A DNA stretch of 64,000 nt from Bradyrhizobium iriomotense (GTDB lineage Bacteria > Pseudomonadota > Alphaproteobacteria > Rhizobiales > Xanthobacteraceae), in assembly GCF_018129405.1 (NCBI RefSeq), contig NZ_JAFCLP010000019.1:1-64000 (forward strand), given 5' to 3'. The translations under genes were made by a program, and so were the position numbers. Positions 8,337 through 16,421 of the stretch are shown here, piece after piece. Numbering within the stretch: the first letter of the stretch is position 1; every line of letters starts with the position of its first letter. Under the pieces are notes generated by a model. The model worked only from the letters and a program-made list of their open reading frames with translations, was not told where the DNA came from and did not search any database.

Positions 8337-8636
8337 TGAGCCTCTGGTCGAAACCGCCGTTCGGAATCGAGGGTAATAAGGCTGGTCGCGTTCCACCCCG
8401 AAACGGCGCGCTCTCTAGGAAGCTGGGGGTGCTGACTCACGCGAACAAAGCGCAAGGCCCAGGAATCGCTCTTCGATCTGAGCCGCGTCGCCCCGGAACA
8501 TAGGCGGGAATTGGCCAAAGTCAATGGAGCAGGCGCGGGAAGGCCCTAAAAACCCTGAGGTTTTTGCCCAAATCCCGGGCATGGCTGGGATTTCCGCCTC
8601 GGCCATGGGCTGGGCGGCGGCCGCCGGGGAGACCAG
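8337..8636. other. 300 bp intergenic region upstream of the helicase
   Basis: No convincing coding sequence. It holds the promoter and 5' leader of the helicase gene and the 3' end of the AraC transcript, including a short perfect hairpin at 8548-8565. Reading frames across it lack a ribosome binding site or recognisable protein content. Confidence 0.5.
8548..8565 (-). terminator. Hairpin downstream of the AraC gene
   Basis: The 18 bp AAAAACCCTGAGGTTTTT is a perfect stem of seven pairs with a CTGA loop. It lies 72 bp past the AraC stop codon. The stem is A/T-rich and the T run is part of the stem, so it is a weak terminator candidate only. Confidence 0.35.
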
Positions 8637-9635
8637 CTAATGCCCTTCGGAACCCTGGGCCCGGAAGTCGCCGGGGGCCATCCCGTAGGCTGCGTTGAAA
8701 ACCCGGTAATAGGTCGCCAGGCTCTCGAAGCCGCAGGCGGTGGCGATGTCGGCGATCAGCCGCTCCGGCGCCTCCCGCATCAGGCGGCGGCTCTGCTTGA
8801 GGCGCTGGTCGGTCACGGTCTGCGAAAAGCTCTTCTCGGCGGCCTCGAACAGCATGTGCAGGTGCCGCAGGGACACACCGAGCAGATCGGCGACCATTGC
8901 CGGCGCGAGGTTCGGGTCTTGCAGGTGGCGCGCGATCAGGCGCCGCGCCTGCGACAGGCGTGCTGTCCGCAGGGCAGCCTGTCCGAGCCGGCTACCCGGC
9001 CGCACGATGCCGCGCTCGATCAGTGCCAGATGCGCCAGAGCCTGCACCAGGGAGGCCTGAGCTAGGGAGGCCTGAGCCAGGGAGCCCTGGGCACCGTTGG
9101 CCCCGTCGTCAGCCGCGGCGGCCTCACCGAGATCGGCAAAGCAGGCTCCGAGCAGAGGCGCCAGGCTGGGATCGTTGAACGTTCGGGCCGACAGCTCGCG
9201 CATGCGCTTGTCCTGCGCCGGGATGCTGCTCACGGGAATCTTCAGGATCCGCAAATGGAAGCCGCCGTTCCCGAGCGGCACGGTGCGATAGGGCAGGTCG
9301 GTATGGCTGGTGGCGAAGCTGCCATTGGCGATCGAAAAATCGCTGCCGCGCATGCCGCCGAACCAGCCGCCGCTGCCGAGCTGCTGGTAGACGCAGATGC
9401 TGTCGCTGGGCGCGTAGGCGATGTCGGTGGTGCTGCGCTCCACCGTATAGTGCGAGGCCTTCAGCTCGACGAGGCCGGCGCCGCCGAGCTGGCGCAGCGA
9501 GAACTCGCCGTAGAAGTCCGCGCGTCGCTCGCGCTTGAGCTCGGCGGTGACGCCGAACAGTCCCTTGGACCGGACTTCGCGCCAATAGTCGAAGCGGTCA
9601 TGCGGCTCGACCTCGTCGGTACACCAGCGATACAC
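8637..9635 (-). CDS. AraC-family transcriptional regulator
   Basis: About 332 residues. The N-terminal half (RFDYWREVRSKGLFGVTAEL and IAYAPSDSICVYQQLGSGGWFGG) fits the AraC-binding-like sensor domain. The C-terminal 100 residues hold two helix-turn-helix units, with VADLLGVSLRHLHMLFEA and DIATACGFESLATYYRVFNAAYGMAPGDFR typical of AraC. The linker carries a three-fold LAQ(A/G)S repeat encoded by a 15 bp tandem repeat. I favour the GTG at 9635, which has GAGGGG just upstream; an ATG at 9713 is an alternative. The inducer and targets are unknown. Confidence 0.88.
   Translation of the reverse strand: MYRWCTDEVEPHDRFDYWREVRSKGLFGVTAELKRERRADFYGEFSLRQLGGAGLVELKASHYTVERSTTDIAYAPSDSICVYQQLGSGGWFGGMRGSDFSIANGSFATSHTDLPYRTVPLGNGGFHLRILKIPVSSIPAQDKRMRELSARTFNDPSLAPLLGACFADLGEAAAADDGANGAQGSLAQASLAQASLVQALAHLALIERGIVRPGSRLGQAALRTARLSQARRLIARHLQDPNLAPAMVADLLGVSLRHLHMLFEAAEKSFSQTVTDQRLKQSRRLMREAPERLIADIATACGFESLATYYRVFNAAYGMAPGDFRAQGSEGH
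9047..9091. repeat. Three 15 bp in-frame tandem repeats inside the AraC gene
   Basis: Three copies of a 15 bp unit of the form CYAGGGAGSCCTGRG occur back to back. On the minus strand they encode LAQGS-LAQAS-LAQAS in the linker between the sensor and DNA-binding domains. Because the unit is a multiple of three, copy-number change would alter linker length without breaking the frame. Confidence 0.85.
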
Positions 9636-9823
9636 GGCAGCCCCTCGCGTCCGGTACGATTGCCCGGGAAAACTAAGAAAAAGCAGATTCCGATGGAATC
9701 TGCCATAGGTCATACGATGGAACCGAAGAGGTGGCTGTTGAACCGTCAATGCGGCTGGGCCGACTATCACAGCAACGGCAGGGGTTCCGATCAACGAGGC
9801 CGTTCTCTAACGGGATGTTTTCG

Positions 9824-11335
9824 ATGACGCGTCGGCTTTTCAGGATTCTGGCGGCCCTCGGCCTCGCGGCTAGCCTCTGCGGCACCGCGCTGCCCGCTCA
9901 TGCCGAGAAGCGCGTCGCGCTGGTCGTCGGCAACAACGACTACAAGAACGTCCCGAAGCTCCTCAAGGCCGTCAACGACGCCCGCACCATGGGCGACACG
10001 CTGAAGCAGCTCGGCTTCTCCGTGATGGTGGCCGAGAACCAGAGCCGGCAGCAATTCTCCGAGACGTTGCTCGCCTTCGACCGGACGGTCGAGCCCGGCG
10101 ACACCGCGTTCTTCTTCTACGCCGGCCACGGTTTCGAGATCGCGGGCCAGAACTATCTGCTGCCGACCGACGTGCCGGCGGCGACGGAAGGACAGGAAGA
10201 GCTGGTGCGCGACGCCTCGATCCTGGCCGACCGTATCGTCGAGCGTCTCCAGAACAAGAAGGCGCGGACCTCGATCCTGGTGTTCGACGCCTGCCGCAAC
10301 AATCCGTTCGAACGATCAGGCACGCGCGCGGTCGCCGGCGGCGGCGGGCTCGCGCCGATGACGCAGCTGCCCGAAGGCGTGTTCTCGGTGTTCTCGGCCG
10401 GGCCCCGACAGACCGCGCTCGATCGGCTCTCCAACGACGACGCCAATCCCAATTCGGTGTTCACGCGCACTTTCGCCAAGCAGCTGCTCGAACCCGGCGA
10501 GAACCTCGTGCAGGTGGCACAGCGCACCCGCCGTCTCGTCAGCGAGATGGCCGACACCGTCAGGCACAAGCAGGTGCCGGTTTATTTCGACCAGATGGTC
10601 GACGACGTCTTCCTCAGCGGCATCGCCAAGGACGCGGCCGCGCGCCCGGCCGATCCACCGCAGAAGGTGGCGGCCTTGCCGCCGGTGTCGGTGCCGCGCG
10701 TGCCGAAGGAGGAAACCACCAACGCGCCGATCGCGAGCTTCTCGCGCCACAATGGCGGCTGGAGCGTGGTGTTCTCCTTCGCCGATCCGACGCTCGGGAT
10801 TTCCTGGCGCATGGCGGGCAAGGGCGATTTCCGCGAGACCGGCTTCATCGACACGCTCGATCCGCGCACGCGCAAGCGGATGCCGAACCCGTCGATCGAG
10901 CTGCCGCCGGATGCTGCGGCCGGCACCATCGAGGTCCGCTATGTCGACCAGGCCGGCGACATGCAGGGCCCGTTCCCGATCAGGTTCGATCCCGAGGCCG
11001 CGCTGATCCGCGACCAGCGCAAGATCCTCGACATGACCTCGACGAGTTGGCTGTCGTTCCGGGAGTTCAACGGGCTGCTGGTCTACTACACGCATCTCGT
11101 CTCGTATCGCTGCGCGATCCGCGAGGTGCGCATCGGCATCGACACCGCCGTGCCCAACCAGGTGCTGAAGATGCCGAATTGCGACATGCGCGACCCCAGC
11201 GCGATCAGCGCCGGCATGCCGCTCTACATGAAGCTTGCCCCGGCCACGCAGTTCGTCTCGGTCGAGCTGACCTATCGCGACGGCAGCGTCTCGGAGATCA
11301 AGAGCTTTCGGGCCGCGAACCGCAGCAACAACTGA
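9824..11335 (+). CDS. Secreted caspase-like (peptidase C14) protein
   Basis: About 503 residues from the ATG at 9824; an ATG at 9815 is also possible. Residues 1-27 are a Sec signal peptide ending ALPAHA. The caspase fold follows: KRVALVVGNNDY at 29-40, LKAVNDARTMGDTLKQLGF at 47-65, the catalytic histidine H102 in FFFYAGHG, and the catalytic cysteine C157 in LVFDACRNNPF. Both dyad residues are present, so it should be an active cysteine protease, probably periplasmic. The C-terminal part (about 310-503) is a beta-rich region of unknown role. Such metacaspase-like proteins are common in rhizobia, but their substrates are mostly unknown. Confidence 0.9.
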   Translation: MTRRLFRILAALGLAASLCGTALPAHAEKRVALVVGNNDYKNVPKLLKAVNDARTMGDTLKQLGFSVMVAENQSRQQFSETLLAFDRTVEPGDTAFFFYAGHGFEIAGQNYLLPTDVPAATEGQEELVRDASILADRIVERLQNKKARTSILVFDACRNNPFERSGTRAVAGGGGLAPMTQLPEGVFSVFSAGPRQTALDRLSNDDANPNSVFTRTFAKQLLEPGENLVQVAQRTRRLVSEMADTVRHKQVPVYFDQMVDDVFLSGIAKDAAARPADPPQKVAALPPVSVPRVPKEETTNAPIASFSRHNGGWSVVFSFADPTLGISWRMAGKGDFRETGFIDTLDPRTRKRMPNPSIELPPDAAAGTIEVRYVDQAGDMQGPFPIRFDPEAALIRDQRKILDMTSTSWLSFREFNGLLVYYTHLVSYRCAIREVRIGIDTAVPNQVLKMPNCDMRDPSAISAGMPLYMKLAPATQFVSVELTYRDGSVSEIKSFRAANRSNN

Positions 11336-11360
11336 CGATTCATCCCAATCTCATCGCGCT

Positions 11361-11645
11361 TTAGGCGCGCCGCTTTCTGAACAAGCGCTTGATGGACTCG
11401 ACGGCTTCGATCAAGGGGGGCGCCAGCGAGAGGAACGCGCCCATCGCGATCGAGATGACGACGTGACGCAGCAGGAGCTTCTCCTGCTCCTCGAATGGAT
11501 AGCCGTTCTGCTTGATGGGAACTGGCGCCAGCGTGCCGGTCGGGCCTGGGTCGGGCTTCCGCGGCTTGCGCGGCGGGATCATGATCACGACGAAAAGCAC
11601 GTTGATCAGGATCCACACGCCGAGCAGTATAAGGATCGTCCGCAC
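11361..11645 (-). CDS. Small membrane protein of unknown function
   Basis: 94 residues from a GTG start with AGGA upstream. One strong membrane segment (ILILLGVWILINVLFVVIMI) covers residues 4-23. A proline-rich cytoplasmic or periplasmic linker (PPRKPRKPDPGP) follows, then a second mildly hydrophobic helix near 65-80 and a basic end RLFRKRR. It is convergent with the caspase-like gene, whose stop lies 25 bp away. No family was recognised. Confidence 0.65.
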   Translation of the reverse strand: MRTILILLGVWILINVLFVVIMIPPRKPRKPDPGPTGTLAPVPIKQNGYPFEEQEKLLLRHVVISIAMGAFLSLAPPLIEAVESIKRLFRKRRA

Positions 11646-11750
11646 TTCAATTTCCTGAAAGCAATCTAATTTGCTGCAACGCTAACGGGCATTCACAGCT
11701 GCGGCAAATTAAACTTGCCTGCTGCACCGCACAGAAAACTTAGATCGTAA

Positions 11751-13016
11751 ATGAGCGCGGCCTTGAACCCGAGTTCCTCCGTAAGAGTCCGGTGTTGTGT
11801 CGTCGGCGGCGGGCCCGCCGGCATGATGCTCGCCTATCTCCTCGGGCGTGCCGGTATCGACGTCGTGGTGCTGGAGAAGCACGCGGATTTCTTCCGCGAC
11901 TTTCGCGGCGACACCGTGCATCCCTCGACGCTTCAGGTGATGGATGAGCTCGGCCTGATCGACGGCTTCCTGAAGCTGCCGCATCAACGCTTGCAGAAGA
12001 TGGATGGACTGTTCGGCGGTACGCCGGTGCGGATCGCCGATCTCAGCCGGCTGCACACCAAGTACCCGTTCATCGCCTTCATGCCGCAATGGGACTTCCT
12101 GAATTTCCTGCGCGAAGAGGGCCGGCGCTTCGCCTCGCTCAAGGTGATGATGAACACCGAAGCCGTCGATCTGATCCGCCGCGGCGACACCATCGCCGGC
12201 GTGCGGGCGAAGACGCCGGACGGCGCCATCGACATCGAGGCCGATCTCACCGTCGCCTGCGACGGCCGGCATTCGACGGTACGCGAGCGCGCCGGCCTCG
12301 AGGTCGAGGAGGTCGGTGCGCCGATGGACGTGCTGTGGTTCCGCGCCAGCCGCAAGGCTGACGAGACCGAGAACCTGTTTGCGCGCATCGAGCCCGGCAA
12401 GATGATGATCACCTTCGACCGCGGCGACTACTGGCAATGCGCCTATGTCATCGCCAAGGGGCAGTACGATGCGGTGAAGGCGAGGGGATTGCAGGCGCTG
12501 CTCGACGACGTCGTGCGCATGGCGCCGGTGCTTCGATCCGGCATTGCCGATGTGAAGAGCTTTGACGACATCAAGCTGCTCACCGTCGCGATCAATCGCC
12601 TCGAGCGCTGGACGCGGCCGGGCCTGCTTCTCATCGGCGATGCCGCCCATGCGATGTCGCCGGTCGGCGGCGTCGGCGTCAATCTCGCCGTGCAGGATGC
12701 GGTCGCGACCGCCAATCTGCTCGCGGACAAGCTTGGGCGCGGTTGCCCGTCCGAGGATGAGCTCGACGCCGTGCGGCGCCGGCGCGAGTTCCCGGTGAGA
12801 ATGACGCAACGCATGCAGGTGGTCGTGCAGAACAACATCATCAGCGGCGCCCTGCAGGGCGGCGATCGGCCGCTGAAGGTGCCGCTGATCGTGCGCCTCA
12901 TCACCGCGCTGCCGTGGCTGCAGGGCATTCCGGCGCGGCTGATCGCGCTCGGTGTGCGGCCCGAGCACGTGCAGTCGAAGGCCGCCCCCGGCATCGTAAG
13001 CGCCGCAATTCGGTAG
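11751..13016 (+). CDS. FAD-dependent monooxygenase (PHBH/UbiH-like)
   Basis: 421 residues of the p-hydroxybenzoate hydroxylase fold. The dinucleotide-binding motif VVGGGPAGMMLAYLLGRAG is at about residues 14-32, followed by the FAD-ribose acid in VVVLEKH. The second FAD motif LLIGDAAHAMSPVGGVGVNLAVQDA lies near 296-320. These enzymes hydroxylate aromatic or ring substrates using NAD(P)H and O2. No catabolic partner gene is adjacent, so the substrate is unknown. It stands alone between divergent or convergent unrelated genes. Confidence 0.9.
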   Translation: MSAALNPSSSVRVRCCVVGGGPAGMMLAYLLGRAGIDVVVLEKHADFFRDFRGDTVHPSTLQVMDELGLIDGFLKLPHQRLQKMDGLFGGTPVRIADLSRLHTKYPFIAFMPQWDFLNFLREEGRRFASLKVMMNTEAVDLIRRGDTIAGVRAKTPDGAIDIEADLTVACDGRHSTVRERAGLEVEEVGAPMDVLWFRASRKADETENLFARIEPGKMMITFDRGDYWQCAYVIAKGQYDAVKARGLQALLDDVVRMAPVLRSGIADVKSFDDIKLLTVAINRLERWTRPGLLLIGDAAHAMSPVGGVGVNLAVQDAVATANLLADKLGRGCPSEDELDAVRRRREFPVRMTQRMQVVVQNNIISGALQGGDRPLKVPLIVRLITALPWLQGIPARLIALGVRPEHVQSKAAPGIVSAAIR

Positions 13017-13179
13017 GGATAATGTCGCGTTAAATCGCGCGTGACGCGTTGCGTGCGTGCAACAGCGCCGGCGGATTCAAGGCGCGCCGATCGCCAATCC
13101 GGCGTCTTAACTTTCTTGATTCAAATTTGAGTAAGAGTTGCGTGTGAGCGTGCGCCCATCAAAGGACACGGGGTGTACC

Positions 13180-13941
13180 ATGCGTAACAAATTGATTGCC
13201 GCCTTCGCTTGCACGACCGCTCTGGTTTCGACCGGCGCTGCGTCCGCCGCCGATCTCGGTGCGCGTTACACGAAGGCGCCTGCCTATGTCGAGCCGCTGT
13301 TCAACTGGACCGGTTTCTATGTCGGCGGCCACATCGGTGGCGCATGGACCAACGAGCAGTTCATCAACAACGGGACTGGTGCGGCGTTCGGCGATTTGCT
13401 CCCGGGCGAGGGCTATCGCCAGCGCAAGTCGGGCATCATGGGCGGCGCCCAGATCGGCTACAACTGGCAGGCCAACAACTTCGTGTTCGGCATGGAAGGC
13501 ACCATCTCCGGCCTCGACAACAAGGGCACGGTCGTGAACACCGCGTTCGCCCCGGCGAACGACGTGTTCTCCTGGCGTGCAAATGTGCTGGCGACGGTCG
13601 TCGGTCGCGCCGGCTTCGCCGTGCAGAACAACCTCTTCTACATCAAGGGCGGCTACGCGGGCGTCAACAACCGGCTCTCGGTCACTGACCCGGTCGTGAC
13701 GGCGACGGGCGGTCAGACTCACTGGGCCAATGGCTGGACCGTCGGCGCCGGCTGGGAATACGGCGTCACCCGCAACTGGATCGTCGGCCTCGAATACAAC
13801 TACGCTGCCTTCGGCAGCCAGACCTATCAGCTCGGCGGCCTCGCGGGTAATTACACCTTCGATGCCAAGCCGCGCGACATCCAGTGGGCCGTCGTGCGCG
13901 CGAGCTACAAGTTCGACGCGCCGGTCATCGCGCGCTACTGA
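13180..13941 (+). CDS. Small outer-membrane beta-barrel protein
   Basis: 253 residues. The signal peptide of about 23 residues ends SAASA/ASAADLGARY-like, followed by an aromatic-rich strand FNWTGFYVGGHIGG, the typical opening of rhizobial Omp25/Omp31-like barrels. Alternating strands (GAQIGYNWQANNFVFGMEG, GWEYGVTRNWIVGLEYNYA) continue to the end. The last residues VVRASYKFDAPVIARY close with an aromatic residue, as required for barrel insertion. I chose the ATG at 13180, where the signal peptide begins. It has its own terminator. A related barrel is encoded at 15232-16014. Confidence 0.92.
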   Translation: MRNKLIAAFACTTALVSTGAASAADLGARYTKAPAYVEPLFNWTGFYVGGHIGGAWTNEQFINNGTGAAFGDLLPGEGYRQRKSGIMGGAQIGYNWQANNFVFGMEGTISGLDNKGTVVNTAFAPANDVFSWRANVLATVVGRAGFAVQNNLFYIKGGYAGVNNRLSVTDPVVTATGGQTHWANGWTVGAGWEYGVTRNWIVGLEYNYAAFGSQTYQLGGLAGNYTFDAKPRDIQWAVVRASYKFDAPVIARY

Positions 13942-13988
13942 GCAACCAACGACCAATCAGCAAAAGAAGACGATCTCTGCCAAATTCA

Positions 13989-14018
13989 AAGCCCCGGCAT
14001 CGCCGGGGCTTCTTTTTT
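13989..14018 (+). terminator. Rho-independent terminator of the outer-membrane protein gene
   Basis: A GC-rich stem AAGCCCCGG-CATCG-CCGGGGCTT with a short loop is followed by CTTTTTT on the plus strand. It lies 48 bp after the stop codon of the barrel gene. Confidence 0.9.
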
Positions 14019-14036
14019 GCGCGTCGCTTTCGTGTC

Positions 14037-14807
14037 TCAGGCCATCACCGAGAACCCGCCATCGACGGGGATCGCGGTGCCCGTGACGAAGTTGGACGCA
14101 GGCGAGGCGAGGAACACCGCGATGCCGGCGAAATCGTCGATGTCGCCCCAGCGGCCGGCAGGCGTGCGCGCCAAAACCCGCTCGTGCAATCCCGCCACCT
14201 GCTGCCGTGCGCCGCGAGTGAGGTCGGTGTCGATCCAGCCCGGCAGGATGGCGTTGACCTGAATGTTGTCGGGAGCCCAGGCATTGGCGCAGGCGCGCGT
14301 GTATTGCACGATGCCGCCCTTGCTCGCCGCATAGGCGGTCGCAAAGCTCGCGCCGAAGATCGACATCATCGAGCCGATATTGATCACCTTGCCGTTGCCG
14401 GACGCCTTCAGCGCCGGATAGGCCAGCTTCGAGCACACGAAGGCGCTGGTGAGGTTGGTGTCGATCACCTTGTTCCACTCGTCGAGCTCGAGCTCATGCG
14501 GCGGCTTGCGGATGCTCATACCGGCATTGTTGATGAGAATGTCGATGCGGCCGAATTCCTCGGTGACGCGGTCGATCATGGCGGCGACGGCCGCCTTGTC
14601 GGTCACGTCGGTGGCAACCGCAATCGCCTTCACGCCGCGCTGCTTGAGATCGGCAACGGCCGCGGCCGACTTGGTTTCGTTGCGTCCGACCACGGCGATA
14701 TTGGCGCCGGCGTCGGCAAGTCCGTGCGCCAGGCCAAGCCCGATGCCGCCATTGCCTCCTGTGACGACCGCGACCTTGCCGCGAAGATCGAACCGGTTGG
14801 ATGTCAT
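14037..14807 (-). CDS. SDR-family oxidoreductase
   Basis: 256 residues of the classical short-chain dehydrogenase fold. The cofactor loop TGGNGGIGLGLA lies at about 15-26, NNAGMS near 90, and the catalytic YAASK motif (TAYAASKGG) near 160 with an upstream serine in IGSMMS. The ending VTGTAIPVDGGFSVMA is typical. It probably oxidises or reduces a sugar, sterol or fatty alcohol with NAD(P)(H); the substrate cannot be told. A small membrane protein gene lies 20 bp upstream on the same strand. Confidence 0.93.
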   Translation of the reverse strand: MTSNRFDLRGKVAVVTGGNGGIGLGLAHGLADAGANIAVVGRNETKSAAAVADLKQRGVKAIAVATDVTDKAAVAAMIDRVTEEFGRIDILINNAGMSIRKPPHELELDEWNKVIDTNLTSAFVCSKLAYPALKASGNGKVINIGSMMSIFGASFATAYAASKGGIVQYTRACANAWAPDNIQVNAILPGWIDTDLTRGARQQVAGLHERVLARTPAGRWGDIDDFAGIAVFLASPASNFVTGTAIPVDGGFSVMA

Positions 14808-14827
14808 GCTGTATTCCCTGGTTTCTT

Positions 14828-15013
14828 CTATTGGTTGCTCTGCCAGATCAGCACCAGCCCAAAGCCGGCCATGGCTGCGCCATAGCCCGCCCATTGCAGC
14901 TGGTTGACCATGAAGCTCGATCGCGGCCAGGGAACGGTGCCCGTGCCCTGTCCGATCCAGAGCAGCCCGACGGCAGTCGCAAACAGGCCTGCTACAAGCA
15001 GAAATCTGCGCAT
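14828..15013 (-). CDS. Small two-helix membrane protein
   Basis: 61 residues from the ATG at 15013, preceded by a strong ribosome binding site (GGGAGGAA). Two hydrophobic helices (FLLVAGLFATAVGLLWIG and YGAAMAGFGLVLIW) are separated by a short loop. It ends 20 bp before the SDR gene, so the two are probably co-transcribed. No family was recognised. Confidence 0.65.
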   Translation of the reverse strand: MRRFLLVAGLFATAVGLLWIGQGTGTVPWPRSSFMVNQLQWAGYGAAMAGFGLVLIWQSNQ

Positions 15014-15181
15014 GCGTTCCTCCCGTCGGTCTGCTTCTGTCGCGGTCCACGGCATCAAAGATTGCCGCAGTCACGAAAACTTCGGCTCAGACTAGCCGCA
15101 GCGTCGGTTCGGATACAATGGGCCGTGGCCGCAAGGCTGCGAGGAGGACACATGTCCGTGCGCAAGGTGATCCCCGCAACG

Positions 15182-15209
15182 AAAAAGCCCCGGACGATGC
15201 CGGGGCTTT
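15182..15209 (-). terminator. Rho-independent terminator of the second outer-membrane protein gene
   Basis: The stem AGCCCCGG-ACGATG-CCGGGGCT is followed on the minus strand by TTTTTC. It starts 23 bp past the stop codon of the barrel gene at 15232-16014. Confidence 0.9.
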
Positions 15210-15231
15210 GACGTCTGAATGTGAGATCAGA

Positions 15232-16014
15232 TCAGTACTTCGCGACGACCGGACCGGTCCAGTTGAAGCGGTAGACCAGCGAGGTCGAGATCGTCTGGTT
15301 CCAGCTGTTGGCGCGGATGCTGTTGGCGAGCGGGACGTTGCCGACGTCGGACAGCTCGGTCTGGGTCTTGGCGTTGTAGAAGGCCGAACGATACTCGGTC
15401 TTCATGAACCAGCCGGGCGAGGTGATGCCGAAGATGTTCAGGCTGTTCTCGACGCCGCCGCCGATGAACCAGCCGTTGCGGTTGTAGCTGCCGAGGTGAG
15501 CACCGGCCGGCACGCCAGCCAGGGTCAGGAAGTTGGTCTGGCCGAAGTGAGCGCCGGAGTAACCGCCGTTGACGTAGGAGAGAACGTTCGGGGCGACCAG
15601 CCAACCGAGGCGAACACCGGCGGCCCAGGAGTCTTCCAGCTTCTGGTTGCCGGTCCAGCCATTGATCGGATCCTGAACCGTGGCGCGGATGCTGCCGAAC
15701 TGACCGTCAGCGAACACGCCGGCGACCCAGGTGCCGCTGAACTGCCAGTCGTAGCCGAGACCGACGGTGCCGAACCAGCCCGAGCCACCCTGGCGCTGGG
15801 TGATCGTCAGCGGAACCGCGCCGACCGTGGTCTGGACGGACTGGTCGGCGTTCGAGAGGCCACCGCCGCCGCCGCCGAAGATGTAGAAGCCGGTCCAGTT
15901 GGCGACGGGCGCCGCAACCGGGGCCTTCACGTAGGGACGGGCAGCAAGGTCGGCCGCCGAGGCCGAACCGGTCATTGCCGCAACCGCGGTCAGAGCCAGC
16001 AAAATCTTCTTCAT
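15232..16014 (-). CDS. Small outer-membrane beta-barrel protein (Omp31-like)
   Basis: 260 residues. The signal peptide MKKILLALTAVAAMTGSASA is followed by the mature start ADLAARPYVKAP, a pattern very common in Bradyrhizobium barrels. NWTGFYIFGGGGGG opens the barrel and the final strand is SLVYRFNWTGPVVAKY. It is a paralogue of the protein at 13180-13941 in layout, with a different central sequence. The ATG at 16014 was chosen because the signal peptide starts there; an upstream extension to 16071 has no signal-like sequence. It has its own terminator. Confidence 0.93.
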   Translation of the reverse strand: MKKILLALTAVAAMTGSASAADLAARPYVKAPVAAPVANWTGFYIFGGGGGGLSNADQSVQTTVGAVPLTITQRQGGSGWFGTVGLGYDWQFSGTWVAGVFADGQFGSIRATVQDPINGWTGNQKLEDSWAAGVRLGWLVAPNVLSYVNGGYSGAHFGQTNFLTLAGVPAGAHLGSYNRNGWFIGGGVENSLNIFGITSPGWFMKTEYRSAFYNAKTQTELSDVGNVPLANSIRANSWNQTISTSLVYRFNWTGPVVAKY

Positions 16015-16239
16015 GATAAAATCCCCAACCTTGGTCTGCAGCAGGCGCGAGCGCACTGAAGTTCGTGTCATCTGATGCCCGAACTATAGACGTTTCCCGT
16101 CGAAAAGCTGTTGCGTGGCAGGCACAGTCGCCGGAAAACGCCGGTCGGCAGGGTTTTAGCGTGACGATGCAGGACATCAGGAAAGTCACGTAATATCAAT
16201 ATCTTACGAAGATCAGCGAGCTGCGGATCCGGGTAAGTT

Positions 16240-16285
16240 TTCGTTAGCAAATTCGGTTTTGTCCGAAACGGAGGCAAACCTGCTC
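16240..16285 (-). pseudogene. Degenerate copy of the parE 3' end
   Basis: The plus-strand sequence at about 16242-16282 matches the 3' end of parE at about 16440-16480 at roughly four of five bases, including exact blocks GCAAATTCGG and TTGTCCGA. On the minus strand it reads [16 protein letters not shown], against [16 protein letters not shown] in ParE. It is in a different frame from parE and lies beyond its terminator. I read it as a remnant of a tandem partial duplication, not a functional gene. Confidence 0.6.
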
Positions 16286-16365
16286 AGCCTTTGCCGCCGC
16301 TGAGTCGCTGGCCGAGTCGCGCTCCGGCAGGAATCGCCGGGACGGGCGGCATCGTCCCCCACATG

Positions 16366-16405
16366 AAAAAGCCCCCGGAGCTGATGGAGCCGGGGGCCTT
16401 TTTCG
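16366..16405 (-). terminator. Rho-independent terminator of parE
   Basis: The stem GCCCCCGG and CCGGGGGC encloses an 11 bp loop, with AAAAA on the left and TTTTT on the right, so it can act in both directions. It starts 16 bp past the parE stop codon. Confidence 0.9.
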
Positions 16406-16421
16406 AGGGGTGCGCGCGACG

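Larger units (their letters stand above)
16015..16421. other. Intergenic region between an outer-membrane protein gene and parE
   Basis: 407 bp with no supported gene. It contains the promoter of the minus-strand barrel gene, a degenerate copy of the parE 3' end at about 16240-16285, and the parE terminator. A 69-codon minus frame here (16068-16277) has no recognisable protein content. Confidence 0.6.
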
